Numbered from the stretch's first letter, positions 32,213-42,940 are shown. The stretch: 42,940 nt of DNA from Astrothelium macrocarpum (GCA_021030915.1 JAGEMR010000192.1:1-42940); one strand, 5' to 3'. Notes: generated from the sequence alone by a model not told the origin. Made by a program: numbers and translations.

Positions 32213-33670
32213 ATGAGGTTTACCCAGGTCCTGCCATTGGCAGTCGCTGCCACTGCTTTTGTCGTTCCAGACGAGCGTGTTCTGAAGGATGTCGCCATCG
32301 AGACCAAATCGAGGGCCGAGTCCATTTATGAAAGCTTGCCTTCGGCATCTAACGTGCTAGGCAGCATTAGAGAAACTGTCGATGATGTGGCTGAAGTGAC
32401 CAAGGATGCATTCGACGAAACCGTAGATCTTGCCACTGATGGTGCCAAGACTGTCTATGAGAAAATACATGAGACCGGTTACGACGCAGAAGCTTGGCTT
32501 CAGAGTGCTCGGGATACTTTCAACGAGTTTGATTTAGACAGTGGTTTGGAACTTGACGGTCAGAATCGACCCCGACGCCCTCGTCGTGGTCATGGTAACG
32601 CGCCAAACAAGACCGTCTACCAGCTCATTGCTGAAAGCAAGTACACGACCAAGCTCGCCAAACTCATCGAAGACTATGATCTTGTGGAGCTCCTCAATGG
32701 AACCTCGGCAAATTTCACCGTCTTTGCTCCTACAGACAGGGCTTTTGCAAAGATCCCCAAACATGCTCCAGAGCCTTCTGCTGAACAGATCAAGGCCTTG
32801 CTCTCTTACCATGTATCCCCAGAATTCTACCCCGCTGGTCGCGTGCTTAGGACACATACTATTCCCACCTTTCTCAAATCCGAATCGCTTGGCTCTGAGC
32901 CTCTTCCGCAAAGGCTCAGCATCAACGCCGGTTTAAGAGGCTTGACTGTCAACTTCTACAGCCGCATAGTAGCGATCGACATCTTTGGCACCAACGGTGT
33001 TATTCATGGCGTCGACTCCCTCATCATCCCTCCACCAAGAGTCGTCAAAATCATCGACCTTCTCCCGGGCGAATTCTCTACGCTCGAGCTTGGTCTTGGC
33101 AAGACTGGTCTGTTGGAAACACTCAACACCACTGATCACCCGGGTGGAACACTCTTCGCGCCTTCGAACTACGCCTTCCGGAAGCTGGGACCCAGAATCA
33201 ATGCCTTCTTGTTCAGCCAGTCCGGATTGAAATATCTTGTGGCACTGCTCAAGTACCACGTTGCTCCGGCGAACACCTTGTACTCTGATGCATACTACAA
33301 AGCCGATGCTAATGACGGCGACTCGTTCGATAGTCAGGCTCCGTATGTTCATGTGGACTTGCCAACCTTGCTTACAGATGGCGATGATACGCGCTCGTTG
33401 GCTGTAGACATTGCACGATATGGCCCGTTCATTGAGATCAAAGTCAACGCTTTTGCACGTGTAGCAGTGCAAGACGGCATTGCCAAGGATGGTGTCATTC
33501 ACGTCGTTGGCAACGTTCTTATTCCACCGAAGAAGGTTCAGAGCAAGGAAAATGGGGTGGTCAACTTCGAGGAGTGGGACTACAACAATGAGTTGACAGT
33601 TGAGGAGCTCACGGAGCGATTGAATCCTTTTGTCAACGAGGACTTCGATGACAAACGTTGGGACTTGTAA
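32213..33670 (+). CDS. Secreted protein with two fasciclin (FAS1) domains
   Basis: A single exon of 485 residues. The signal peptide is MRFTQVLPLAVAATAF (cleavage near residue 16-17). Residues 20-115 are acidic and helical; an arginine-rich patch (RPRRPRRGHG, 119-128) follows. FAS1 domain 1 spans about 131-276 (NKTVYQLIAESKYTTKLAKL, FTVFAPTDRAFAKIP, NGVIHGVDSLIIPP). Domain 2 spans about 278-440 (GTLFAPSNYAFRKLG, KYLVALLKYHVAP, DGVIHVVGNVLIPP). N-glycosylation sequons include NKT (132), NGT (162), NFT (167) and NTT (305). FAS1 proteins mediate adhesion at the cell surface or in the matrix. There is no C-terminal hydrophobic tail, so no GPI anchor: expected to be secreted or wall-associated. 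Confidence 0.92.
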   Translation: MRFTQVLPLAVAATAFVVPDERVLKDVAIETKSRAESIYESLPSASNVLGSIRETVDDVAEVTKDAFDETVDLATDGAKTVYEKIHETGYDAEAWLQSARDTFNEFDLDSGLELDGQNRPRRPRRGHGNAPNKTVYQLIAESKYTTKLAKLIEDYDLVELLNGTSANFTVFAPTDRAFAKIPKHAPEPSAEQIKALLSYHVSPEFYPAGRVLRTHTIPTFLKSESLGSEPLPQRLSINAGLRGLTVNFYSRIVAIDIFGTNGVIHGVDSLIIPPPRVVKIIDLLPGEFSTLELGLGKTGLLETLNTTDHPGGTLFAPSNYAFRKLGPRINAFLFSQSGLKYLVALLKYHVAPANTLYSDAYYKADANDGDSFDSQAPYVHVDLPTLLTDGDDTRSLAVDIARYGPFIEIKVNAFARVAVQDGIAKDGVIHVVGNVLIPPKKVQSKENGVVNFEEWDYNNELTVEELTERLNPFVNEDFDDKRWDL

Positions 33671-34048
33671 GAATCAGACGGAACATGAATACGAGCTGGC
33701 ACTGTATTCCCCAGCAGTGGAGAATTCCGATGGCTGAGGAGTTCTGCATGAGCATTGAATCAACGACAAAATGTATGGAGTAGTGTCAGTTAAATGTAAA
33801 CCTCTTATTTTAATTCAATTACTTAGGAACAGACAGTGTTCGAAGCTATAATTGGCAAGATAAATGGAATGCGTGACTCTCCGCCAGCATTTCTTCCCAT
33901 CCGTGGCAATCTCACGCAAGCCGCACCTCCGCACTCCGACTCCGGCCTGCAAACTCCGACAACGCCCCTTCTCACTTTGCAAACATCCTCCTCTTCTTCA
34001 CCCTGCCAACTCCTTCTCCCCTTCATCCTTGTGTCAAAAATCGGAGCA
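33671..34048. other. Intergenic, fasciclin 3' UTR and MPC2 promoter
   Basis: About 380 bp. A C/T-rich tract at roughly 33890-34020 precedes the MPC2 start, common in fungal promoters. The frame is open upstream of the MPC2 ATG but lacks mitochondrial-carrier resemblance. Confidence 0.5.
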
Positions 34049-34846
34049 ATGCCCAGTCCCAATCCCTTCTCTCTCTTTCGCACCACCGCCGCGCGCCCTG
34101 CCCTCCGCGCCTCGTCGCAATGGCGGCCCTCAATGCAGCTCACCCGCCGACGCGTCCAGACCGTTGCCGAGACCAGTGTTGAGAATGAGAGTGCGCTGAC
34201 GAAGCTGTGGAAGAGTCCTGTTGGACCAAAGACTGTGCATTTCTGGTAGGTTCCTACTCCCCGGGTTCTTGTCCGGTGGTCTTTCAGGTACCTCAATTCA
34301 GGTATTGAAGAAGAGAAAGATATCGATAATGGATGACTGGCTGGCCGGCTGGCTGCAGGATAGATGTCCAACCAAGGTAGTTTGAGTTTGCGAAAGCCAT
34401 TGGCTAAGAAATGTGACTATGCAGGGCACCGATCATGAAATGGGGTCTCGTCCTTGCCGGAATCGCCGACATGACTCGTCCTGCTGAGAACCTCTCGCTA
34501 CAGCAGAATGCGGCGCTCGTAGCTACAGGCGCCATCTGGACACGGTGGTGTTTCGTCATTAAGCCAAAGAACTACTTGTACGTTTTTCCCATGTTACCTC
34601 CTTCCATTGTCAGGTAGGTATTTGGCTGACCGGGGTGATTTATCGAAAAGTCTCGCCACTGTGAATTTCTTTGTCTTCCTCACCGGCACGATACAAAGTA
34701 CCCGTATCCTTATGTACAGACAATCGGTTAAGAACAGTAGTCTTCAGGATGAGCTGAAGAAAGCTGGAAAAGATGAGACGGCTACTGTGAAGGGAATTGC
34801 AGGGAACCCAGAGGGTGCAGTACAGCAGGCAAAGGCAACTACGTAA
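34049..34846 (+). CDS. MPC2: Mitochondrial pyruvate carrier subunit 2
   Basis: Three exons, 34049-34245, 34425-34577 and 34651-34846, encode 181 residues. Introns are 179 and 73 nt. The N-terminal 40 residues are rich in arginine, serine and alanine without acidic residues, as in a mitochondrial targeting sequence. The carrier core follows: LWKSPVGPKTVHFWAPIMKW, GLVLAGIADMTRPAENLSLQ, QNAALVATGAIWTRWCFVIK and PKNYFLATVNFFVFLTGTIQ, with three expected membrane helices. Mpc2 pairs with Mpc1 in the inner membrane to import pyruvate. Splicing restores HFWAPIM and NYFLATVNFF exactly. The C-terminal 40 residues are hydrophilic. Mpc2 and Mpc3 of yeast are close paralogues, so the symbol names the subfamily. 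Confidence 0.94.
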
Positions 34847-35258
34847 GATGAAGTTTGTGAACGAGATGGAAGAGATGAATGTAAAAGTTAGGCAATGAGA
34901 TGAGATCTGCAGGAGGTCTAAGACGTTGATGAGTTCAACAATGAGGAAGATCGAGTTCGAGTGACATACATATCATAAGAGGAATGTTATTTTACAAGCG
35001 CGAAAGGGTCAAGGGTTGCTAGAGGGGTTCACCGCAATGAAGCATGTTACGGTTGGCGGGTTCATGTGTCAAATCTTGATTTTTGGAGTCAATTGTAAAT
35101 CCACATACCACATCTAGTAATATTATTTCTAGATGGCGAGTTCTATGAGCATCCGAAAGTCCCTCTTGGAAGCCAAGCCAGGCCAGGCCAAGCCAGCTTG
35201 CCCAAATCTATTCAACACAAGCTTGGTATGTAGCTCATGCTGAGGACGCAATCGTCAC
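34847..35258. other. Convergent 3' region between MPC2 and SMC5
   Basis: About 410 bp between two genes ending toward each other. It contains a short GCCAAGCCAGGCCAGGCCAA run near 35170-35197. No gene seen. Confidence 0.5.
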
Positions 35259-38200
35259 TCATGCCCCAACACTGCCCATCCTTGCACCCAGACTCCTCTC
35301 CTTCCCATGACTCGGCCTGCTCCTCCCAACGACCATCTTTGCATGAGCCAACATCTTCCCAAAATCCAGCTTCTTCCACTCGTCCGGCATGTATTCTCCA
35401 CTTGCAATACAATGCACCTTCATCCCCGGCCGATACTTCAGCCCGCTCAGCAACTTTGGCGTTATCAGGAAATACTGGCTCGTCCTCGCTACTCGTCCAA
35501 GATCACCATTGCCATTCACCGTCGCCCTTCGCGGGTCCATCGAACCTCCACGCTCCCCTTCCTCCTCTCCTTCTCCGTCTGAGTCACCCGTCCCATACAG
35601 CTCAGCCGTTTGACTACGCGCCCCCAATACCCCGCTACCAACAGGGGCAGCAGCAGGAACAGCGCCACACGCGATATCAACCATTCGCTCGTGCACAATC
35701 CGTTCATTTCGGGGATCCATGCCCTGGTTGATTTCATCGACGACGCGAAAGGGAGCCCGAGCCAACGACTGCAGCGCCATGAGATAGAAGATGGTAGAGA
35801 CGGCGCGCTCACCGCCAGACTGGCGATGCGAGTCGAGCTGGGTGAGACTTTCGTTTTCACTGCGAGAAGAGAAACAGAAATGTAAGCGCACGCTTGGATA
35901 TTTTCTTCCAAACAGGGAAGAGATGGGGAGCAGTGTGAAGCAAGAAAAAAAAACATACCGAAATCGCACCATAATCTGCACCGCCCAGTTTTCAAAGTCG
36001 TCGTCCTTGTGCACGCCCACCTGTCCCGCGCAGCCGATGCGCTCGAAGCTCTTGCCAAACGCATCGCTAATCTTCGCAATCAGCGCATCGAGCTCCGGCT
36101 CCCAGCGCTCGCGAAGCTGCTGGATCTGCTCGGCAACGCCCGACAACGTGGCCGTGCTGGCCTGCACCTTTTCGCGCAGTCGCTCAATGTCTTGCGCGCG
36201 CTTCTCGAACTCCTGGATCGCGCGCGGGTTGCCCTCGTGCAGGAGCTCCAGCCGACTTTTCGCCGACTCGATTTCGAGTTCGAGGTTCTGGGGCGACATG
36301 CCCTCGGTGTCCTGGAGGGCTTGCTCCTCTTCCTCGGTCCGTCCATCGGGAAACAGGGCCTCGCATTGTTTTACCAATTTCTTGCCTTCCTCGAGCGCTT
36401 GCTTGTGCTCGGCTTCTTTCTCCTTGACTATATTGAGATGATGTTTGTGCAGGTTTTCGACTTCGGCATTGCGGCTTCTGAGCGTTTCGAGATCGGCCGA
36501 GGCTTCCAGAAGGACGAGTTCTGCTGTGACAAGATCGCTGACTTGGGTGCGGAGAACTTCGATGGCGCGAACGTAATCAATGGCTTTGTCGCCACGCTGG
36601 AACGCAAATTCATCGGCTTCACGGTCAAGCGCCAGAATTCGGGATCTGAGATTTGCGCCGTCCTGTTGAAGTTCGGCAAGTTTGGATTCTTGCGCTTCAA
36701 GTTTGGTGGGTAAGGCCTTGAATTCTGAATCGGCTTTTTGCATTGAGTCCTTTTCAGTCTCGATCTGCTCCTTTTCCTTTTCCAACTTGTGGTACTGGCC
36801 TTTTAGAGAATTGATCTCGCCTTTGTGCGATTCGTATTGCGATGTGAGCTCTCCTATTTCTCCTTTTCCCTCCCGAATTTCGCGCCGCAATTCTTCTTCA
36901 ACATGCGAGTCGCCTCGCTGGTTCGTCCAAATTTTGGCAGCACGAACATCACGAACGCGAGTGGATATGGCGCTGGGACCGTACTCGCGACGGCGAGTAA
37001 TCTGATATGTTTTTGAGCGATCAACGAAAGAGGATACTGCACTCCGAGAGAGATTTTCGAATTGTTGTTCGCTAAGCTCTCGTGTCGTAAGACCAGTTTG
37101 GTGCAGGCGAGCATTCTCGCACAGCATGGAAAGAACAGGCTCAGGGCCTTGCACATAATCCAGTAGCCAACCTTCTAGTCCCAGCTGTTTCATCTCTTCT
37201 TCAGACACAGGTGGTTTCCAGTGGTCAAGTCCTACGTTTTGTTGGCGAAGATAAAAGTCGCGGAGACCCAATTGCTTGGTTGCAATATCCGACAGTTGCT
37301 TGAAATCAGTCTGGGATGTACATGTCAAGGCCCTCAACTCTGATGCCTGGAAGACCGACTCGATGGCATTGGCGAAGCGTGCGTCTTTCAACGAGCATTC
37401 AACGATAGCTGGACCATAGACTTTACTTTGAAATTTATCTTGATTGTTTCGAACATATTCCCATAACCGATGAGTGTCACGAGAATTCTGCTGGAGTTTA
37501 TTCAGCTGCTGACCGACTTGAGATTGCGAAGCAGCCATTTGATTTTCTTTGGTCGCAATTTTCTCTTTTAGTCTTGAAACCTCGTCGGCACAGATTTTCA
37601 TTGAAATCTGAACTTCGTCGTTCCGTCCCTGAATGTCCCGCATCTGGCGGCTCTTTGCTCTGATCTTCTCATTGTACATGGCGGCATCAAATTCGGGAGC
37701 TATGTCTTCCATGCAAGCCTTGATGCCAATGATGTCCCGCTTGATTCGTTCCAGACGCTTTCTCCTGTCTTGATCACCATCCTTCTCTGCTTTCTTTTTT
37801 GTGCCGCACTCGTCGATCTTGACCTGGAGTCCATCCAGTTCCTTTTTAAAGTCATTGGCTCGCTGCTCGTGGCGCTCCACAAGCCTTTTTCGTGTCCCGA
37901 CAACAGATTGTACCTGTCTTTTGTAGTCTTCCTTGGCGTTGACCGCATCCATAGAGGGTTGTATCTGCTGCTCCAATTCTTTCAGCGAGTTTTCAGCTGC
38001 CCTTTTCTCTGCTTTTAACTCTTGGCATTTTGTACGTATTACACGATATTTGGCCATTGGTCTTACTTTTTGCAGTGCTGCCACTCTTTTTTTGACGATC
38101 TCGCGTTCCTGCATACGTTCATAGTCCATCTGTTGAGCCCGCTGGCGATTTTCAAGATTGGTCAAACTGTCCTGAATGCTTCCTTGTTCAGCCTGGCTCC

Positions 38201-39025
38201 TCTTTTGGTCGGCTCGCAAACGCTTTAGCTCTTCATGCCATTCTACCATATGCTCGGGCGCAGCAGCACGCTGTGTTTGATCAAGAAGTTGAACAGGCGA
38301 CAGAGCTGCAAACTCTACCACACGGTCTTGAGGCAAGAATTGGCAAAGATTATCAATTTGTATTGAGAAGGATTTTGCCAGCTGCTGGACTTGTTTGTGA
38401 TTGGCACTGCTGCCGTTGATGAACCAGGTCGTCTTGTTTCCTTCACGCTTGATATGTCGTTTGATGACGGGATTTCTGCCACGATGCTTTTCACCAGCCT
38501 TGAGCTCGATTTCGATCTCAGCATCACGTTCGCCATGCTTAACAAACTCGGACAATTCTTTTGCCCGTCCCAAATGCTGGGGACCCCAGCCAAGACCCAA
38601 ACATATTGCACAGACAAGAGTACTCTTTCCTGTTCCGTTAGGACCTATGACCATATTCAGACTTGGTCCAGGATGAAACTCTGTGGCAGTGTACGTGACA
38701 AAATTCTTGAGTTTGACTCGAACAATGGAGCCAGGCTGGTGGTCTTCGTGGCCGCTGGCTGCCTGTCCGCCGTTCGTGTAAGCGTATATACCATTTGTTC
38801 GAGGTTGCGCTGCACGGCTCTAAAATACATGTTAGATCAGACAAGCATGAGTGGCGAAAGGCAGAGGTGCTCTGTTTGGTAAGTGGATGTTCCATAAATG
38901 GCACGTACATTAGATAGGCGAGCGCGTTTGCTGCCATTTGAGCCGTCTGATCCGACTTCGTCTTCCTCTCCACTATCGAGTAAGGCCGAATGGCTTCTCC
39001 GCTGGGGAACGACAAGACCTGGCAT
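35259..39025 (-). CDS. SMC5: Structural maintenance of chromosomes protein 5
   Basis: Three exons, 39025-38909, 38819-35959 and 35859-35259, encode 1192 residues. It begins MPGLVVPQRRSHSALLDSGE, then VRVKLKNFVTYTATEFHPG and Walker A GPNGTGKST at about residues 98-106. NLCQFLPQDRVVEFAALSPV is SMC5-specific. Two long coiled coils flank a hinge in the middle. The C-terminal head has the ABC signature QSGGERAVSTIFYLMALQSL and Walker B region APFRVVDEINQGMDPRNERI. SMC5 forms the SMC5/6 complex with SMC6 and Nse subunits for recombinational repair and replication-fork stability in the nucleus. The 99-nt second intron (GTATGT donor, TCGCAG acceptor) has no in-frame stop; removing it restores RFRENESLTQLDSHRQSGGE. 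About 55 low-complexity residues sit between Walker B and TSQYFLITPKLLSGLKY. Confidence 0.97.
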
Positions 39026-39210
39026 GTTGATGTCTGGCTTTAGTCGGAGATGTGCTAGCTGCGTGGAGATTTGGGATCGCGTAGCGAAGTTCATGATGCA
39101 CGCGCGTCTGAGCGCGTCACGGCCAACATTTTGACCTGCGCACTTAGGAGTGTGGATCACGTTTCGCACGGTCCACCACTTTGCACACTGAATTTTGAGT
39201 CCACTCCACG

Positions 39211-39226
39211 AATTCGTATACGAATT
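39211..39226. repeat. Perfect 16-bp palindrome
   Basis: AATTCGTATACGAATT is its own complement. It lies between the SMC5 start (39025) and the transposase relic (39238), 11 bases before the latter's ATG. It could be a site of the old transposon or of the SMC5 promoter. Confidence 0.8.
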
Positions 39227-39237
39227 ACTCCACCAAT

Positions 39238-39991
39238 ATGAAGCCGATTGATTTAGCAATTGAAGCAGCGAATGCGTAGGAGCAGTCTAATTACATTCAG
39301 ATAGCAAAATTTTATGGAATTCAGTGTATAACGTTATCACGTCGCCACAGAGGAATCAATAAATCTCATATTAAAACGGCCCATAAAATCCAGGCCAAAT
39401 TTTTACAATATCAAAAAAATATATTAATTTTATGGATTAATATATTTATATATCGTGGGATTTTATCTATTATTCGAATGATTCGAAATTTCGTTATTAA
39501 TATTATTAAAAAAGAGATTGGAATGAAATGAATAGATCGTTTTATAAAATATCATCAGTTGTAATTAAAATCAGTCTTTTTTATCATTTTTGATATCATT
39601 CAAAAATGAATAAATAATTATATTGATCTTTAATTATATTTTGAATTAATATGAATCATTAAATTATATTATTTCATTATTAATATTTTATTAGATCTCT
39701 TCCAAAATTGCCGAATATAATATCTCATCATATAATACGTATAATATGAATGAAAAAGATTTTATTATAAATCAAATAATAAAATATCACCGTATATTTA
39801 ATAGAATAATTTATGAATAAGATCTTTTTTAAAAAATAAATCAAAATGATTTATATTTATGAATTATTATTCTTATTTTGATTTTTATAAATGATGAAAT
39901 TTTATTTTCAATATTTATTTATAACATTCAACCAGATATTATATAAAATTCATAAATTTAATATATAAATTCTATTATTCATAAATATAAT
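39238..39991 (+). pseudogene. Fot1/pogo-type transposase relic, N-terminal part
   Basis: From ATG 39238 one frame reads MKPIDLAIEAANA-stop-EQSNYIQIAKFYGI, then TLSRRHRGINKSHIKTAHKI and, after a central stretch, RGILSIIRMIRNFV. A second stop precedes IDRFIKYHQL. That is the helix-turn-helix DNA-binding N-terminus of fungal Fot1/pogo transposases, whose hallmark is L-SRRHRG. The first stop is CAG-to-TAG and the second is at the tryptophan expected in the W-RF-K-H motif, TGG-to-TGA: both RIP-type. Decay grows rightward; beyond about 39560 only fragments remain, possibly including YNIQPD at 39920-39937. The element is cut by the gypsy LTR at 39992. Confidence 0.8.
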
Positions 39992-40359
39992 TGTTAAGAA
40001 CAGGTGCGAACCGTGGGTACTTGCGGGGTGAGCGGGACCCGAGACATAAGCCACATAAGTGCTCAGCACTATCCGCTGTGGCTTACCCACTGAACAGTGA
40101 TCAGAGTGATCAGGGCGCTCAGTCCCACTGAGCAAACAGAACATACGGAATATTTCAAATATATAAGAACACAACACGATCATTATGATCTTGTTATATT
40201 CAAAACCATTTTCTAAATTAGTCTTTGATAACGTCTTCAATAGAATTTTGAATTATCAAACCTCATTATTCTTTATTAGTTCAGTCCTTTACCGATTCAT
40301 TTCAGAAGCCACTTTGATTCCAAATAGATTTGACCCCAAGGATATTTAGAATCATAACA
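39992..40359 (+). repeat. 5' LTR of the right gypsy copy
   Basis: 368 nt starting TGTTAAGAAC and ending TCATAACA, so the ends form the inverted repeat TGTTA/TAACA. From about 40160 on it matches the other LTRs. The first 160 bases (GC-rich, with a TGATCAGAGTGATCAG duplication near 40098) match neither of them. Confidence 0.85.
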
Positions 40360-40931
40360 CGTTGAATATCCTCAAAATGAGTCAATAAAAATAATCATAA
40401 AATGGTGACAATTCATCCCAGATTAAAAAAAGCCGACCCACACCACGATTTGACAAAAAAACCAGAAAACCTGATGATTTTTATGAAGATCGTTTTAAAA
40501 TAGAAAATTGATTTAATATCATTCAATTATATTTCATATTTGAAGATATTATGATAATTAATCAATTTTTTTTTACGATTATGTTTATGAAAAAAAGAAT
40601 ATTTTATTGGATCCAATTATATCTTATTAATTATATGATAGGGGCTGAAGATCAAATGACCAATAATATATTTCAAAATTTTAATATATTTAAAAGAAAA
40701 ATTATTAAAATATTCGGAATATTTAATTAATAAATAATAATTGAATAAATAATTCTGAATATTAAATAAAAGATTTTAATGATAGATTATATAATCAGAT
40801 TCCAGGAATATATTTAATAAATTGAATGGGGCGATGAAATATTCCGTTTCATATTTTATAAAAGATTTAAAAATAACGTCAAAAATGAATTAATACGTTA
40901 TATAGATATTATAGATATTCTATCGTAATTA

Positions 40932-41321
40932 ATGAAAATAATGATCGAATTAGACGATAAATTGTATATGAGAATTCTAAAAAAAAGGGGAAATCGAAAA
41001 TTAATCATTGGACGGGAAAATTTAAGAATTCAGAATAATGATTATGATAATCTGATGGATTTTAATTTTATCGGAAAAAAAAAAAAGGGCAGTATCCGTC
41101 TGAAAAAAGGATCTAAAGATAAAAAATATTATTTTTGCGAAAAAAAGGGACATTTCGCAAAAAATTGCCGATCCAAATTCAATATGATACGACGGAAAGT
41201 CGCAATTATAAAAAGAGAAATTAATATGGTCTTAATAAATAATCTGAATGAGGAAATTTTAGTCGAAGGGACCATTCAGGAAGTGTCCGATGAGGAGAAC
41301 GAATGGCAGTTCGACCAATAG
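40932..41321 (+). pseudogene. Gag fragment with partly preserved zinc knuckle
   Basis: A 129-residue open frame starting MKIMIELDDKLYMRILKKRG. The knuckle at about 41127-41169 reads Y-X2-C-X4-H-X4-C, so only the first cysteine is lost (to tyrosine). It is followed by a lysine-rich tail and an acidic end (SDEENEWQFDQ) shared with the left copy. The real gag began upstream; that part is broken by stops. Confidence 0.75.
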
Positions 41322-42359
41322 GATGATGGTGGGAAGGATAATCCATTTCCGGTATTAAAAAATATATAGGAAGCCCGCGAAAGAATACATAAATATGCAA
41401 TATAATTAAATCAGCGAATAATTCGAATCATAAAAGAATATCCAATAATCGAATTCATATTTTAATAATATATCAGAAAAATATTAAAATAATCGAATCA
41501 TAAGGATCATTTTATGGCCAGATTATGTATAATCCCCAATTATCCAGTATATACCGTTACGGTATAAATTTTTAAAGAATAATTTGGAATTTTTATGGAA
41601 TTATTATCGGAAAATTTCGAAATATAGAAAAATATTTTATTTGATATAACCAATCCGGATCATAAACGATTAATTTTATCAGAAGAATATTGAAATTCAG
41701 AATATTAATTATCGGAATATTGAGGATATTAAAAAATAAAAAAAAATATCTGACGAAATCATGTCATTGATATATAAGATTTACGATATTCTGAATATCG
41801 AAAAATGTAATAATAGCAGTATTATAATAAGAATTGTAAAAGATATATGTATGATCAATAATAGAGGGGTATATTTATAGACGAAAAGATAGAAGAAATC
41901 ATATTCATGAATACACCATTATTCAAAAAAAATATAGAATATTTTCAAATGGATTTATCAATATAATCCGTTTATAATTATTAAATTAGAAATTATTTCC
42001 AAAAATAATTATTTATAAATGAAGAATATCCAGATTATAAAAAAAAATGCTATTATTAATATGATGATATAAATTATGAAATTCATATAATAAAAAAATT
42101 AATATAATATGAATAATAATCATAAAAAAATTATAATTTGATCAATTATTTTATTCATCAATGATAAAAAAAAGAATATATATTAATCAATGAACGGTAT
42201 TATAAAAATAGAAAAATCTATTTTTATTATAATGATTATAAAATAATATAATATTCGCCCATATTCATAAAATAGATTATAATAAAAATATATTTATTAT
42301 AAAAAAAAGATTTAGATTCTATATATAAAATACGTATATAAATCTGAACGTCATTCAGA

Positions 42360-42663
42360 TATCCAATCATTTATTATATATTATAATAATATTGGAAAAA
42401 AAAAAGGGAATTAGAATATTAATTAATTCAGAAATAAATGAGAATTTCGTATTCAAAAAATTTCAGAAATTATTGGATTTATCGACCAAATTAAAAGATT
42501 AGAAATACGTAATATGTGTAATAATAGAAGAAAGAATGTCAGGAATTGGCGAAATCTTGGAAGAAATTCGACCAATATTCATGACTGTCATAAGATATAT
42601 TAAAGAAATCGTGTTCGATATCATTATCATGGCCAGGCATGATATCGTATTGGAATTATTTTG
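42360..42663 (+). pseudogene. Decayed protease domain of the right gypsy copy
   Basis: Matches 2795-3075. The frame reads RILINSEINENFVFKKFQKL onward to IMARHDIVLELF, with one stop in the K-D-(R)-K-Y segment. The active-site D-S-G is N-S-E at 42425-42433. Confidence 0.7.
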
Positions 42664-42940
42664 ATTATAATAATATAATCCAATAATTAATTAGAAAAAT
42701 AGAATATTGGAAATAAATAGATATAATTATGGGATTATATCAAAATTTTTGTATTCGAATACGATGAAAGATAAAATGAATAATTATTTTATATAAATTA
42801 TTTCGAAAAATGAAATTTTTATTGAAAGAATTTTGGATATAACAGATATTCTAATAAAATAAAAAAATCGAAAAATTAATAATTTAAAAATAATTCCAAT
42901 TATTTCTGAAATTCTTTTAAAATATAAAAAATGGATATAT

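Larger units (their letters stand above)
39992..42940 (+). mobile_element. Second, less decayed copy of the gypsy chromovirus, cut by the window end
   Basis: It aligns with the left copy from LTR through gag and protease to the start of RT, in the same orientation, and leaves the window at 42940. Differences from the left copy are overwhelmingly transitions, with this copy keeping more C and G. It is inserted in the Fot1-like relic. The other LTR and any target duplication lie outside. Confidence 0.88.

Noticed and set aside
32933..33502. 189-codon minus-strand frame inside the fasciclin gene
   Set aside because: Shadow of the plus-strand FAS1 domains, which are unmistakable.
36009..36713. 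234-codon plus-strand frame inside SMC5
   Set aside because: Mirror of the coiled-coil coding strand; leucine-rich only because of the complement of E/K/Q codons.
39950..40240. 96-codon minus-strand frame across the right LTR start
   Set aside because: It crosses the boundary between the transposase relic and the LTR, so it cannot be an ancestral gene.

Overview
The window is a piece of a filamentous ascomycete (Pezizomycotina) chromosome. The signs are short GT-AG introns (mostly 54-90 nt), fungal versions of every recognisable protein, and a two-part composition: a gene block of ordinary base composition (about 8.0-39.3 kb) between two extremely AT-rich blocks (1-8.0 kb and 39.3-42.9 kb). 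The AT-rich blocks are transposons destroyed by C:G to T:A transitions, the signature of repeat-induced point mutation (RIP). I cannot fix the class; Dothideomycetes or a similar lineage with AT-rich isochores would fit.

Left AT-rich block: a Ty3/gypsy chromovirus (LTRs 414-798 and 6763-7142) with relics of gag, protease, reverse transcriptase, RNase H, integrase and chromodomain, plus a relic ORF on the opposite strand between chromodomain and 3' LTR. It sits inside an older element whose inverted ends are 1-39 and 7562-7600.

Gene block, left to right: a Pho85-type (Pcl5-like) cyclin (-), a plant-type pathogen-related/SnoaL-like protein (-), ATP synthase subunit d (-), NAC alpha/Egd2 (-), ribosomal protein eL14 (-), a Wbp11-like splicing factor (-), a DASH cryptochrome with an RGG tail (-), glutamate decarboxylase (-), a secreted two-domain fasciclin protein (+), mitochondrial pyruvate carrier subunit Mpc2 (+) and SMC5 (-). 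Exon structures were worked out by hand from splice sites, reading phase and family sequence. ATP7, EGD2 and RPL14 form a tandem housekeeping group; the others share no obvious pathway. MPC2 and SMC5 are convergent. Two long stretches (11.7-14.9 kb and 16.8-19.6 kb) and one at 27.3-29.0 kb hold no gene I can recognise.

Right AT-rich block: a Fot1/pogo-type transposase relic begins 213 bp from the SMC5 start codon, head to head with it. It is cut by a second, less decayed copy of the same gypsy family (5' LTR 39992-40359), which runs off the window end in the same orientation as the left copy.

The most interesting points are: three LTRs of one family sharing their 3' part but carrying three unrelated, RIP-spared U3 modules; the antisense retroelement ORF; and the pathogen-related gene, with a stop-free 348-nt intron and an alternative 3' exon encoding a possible tail anchor.
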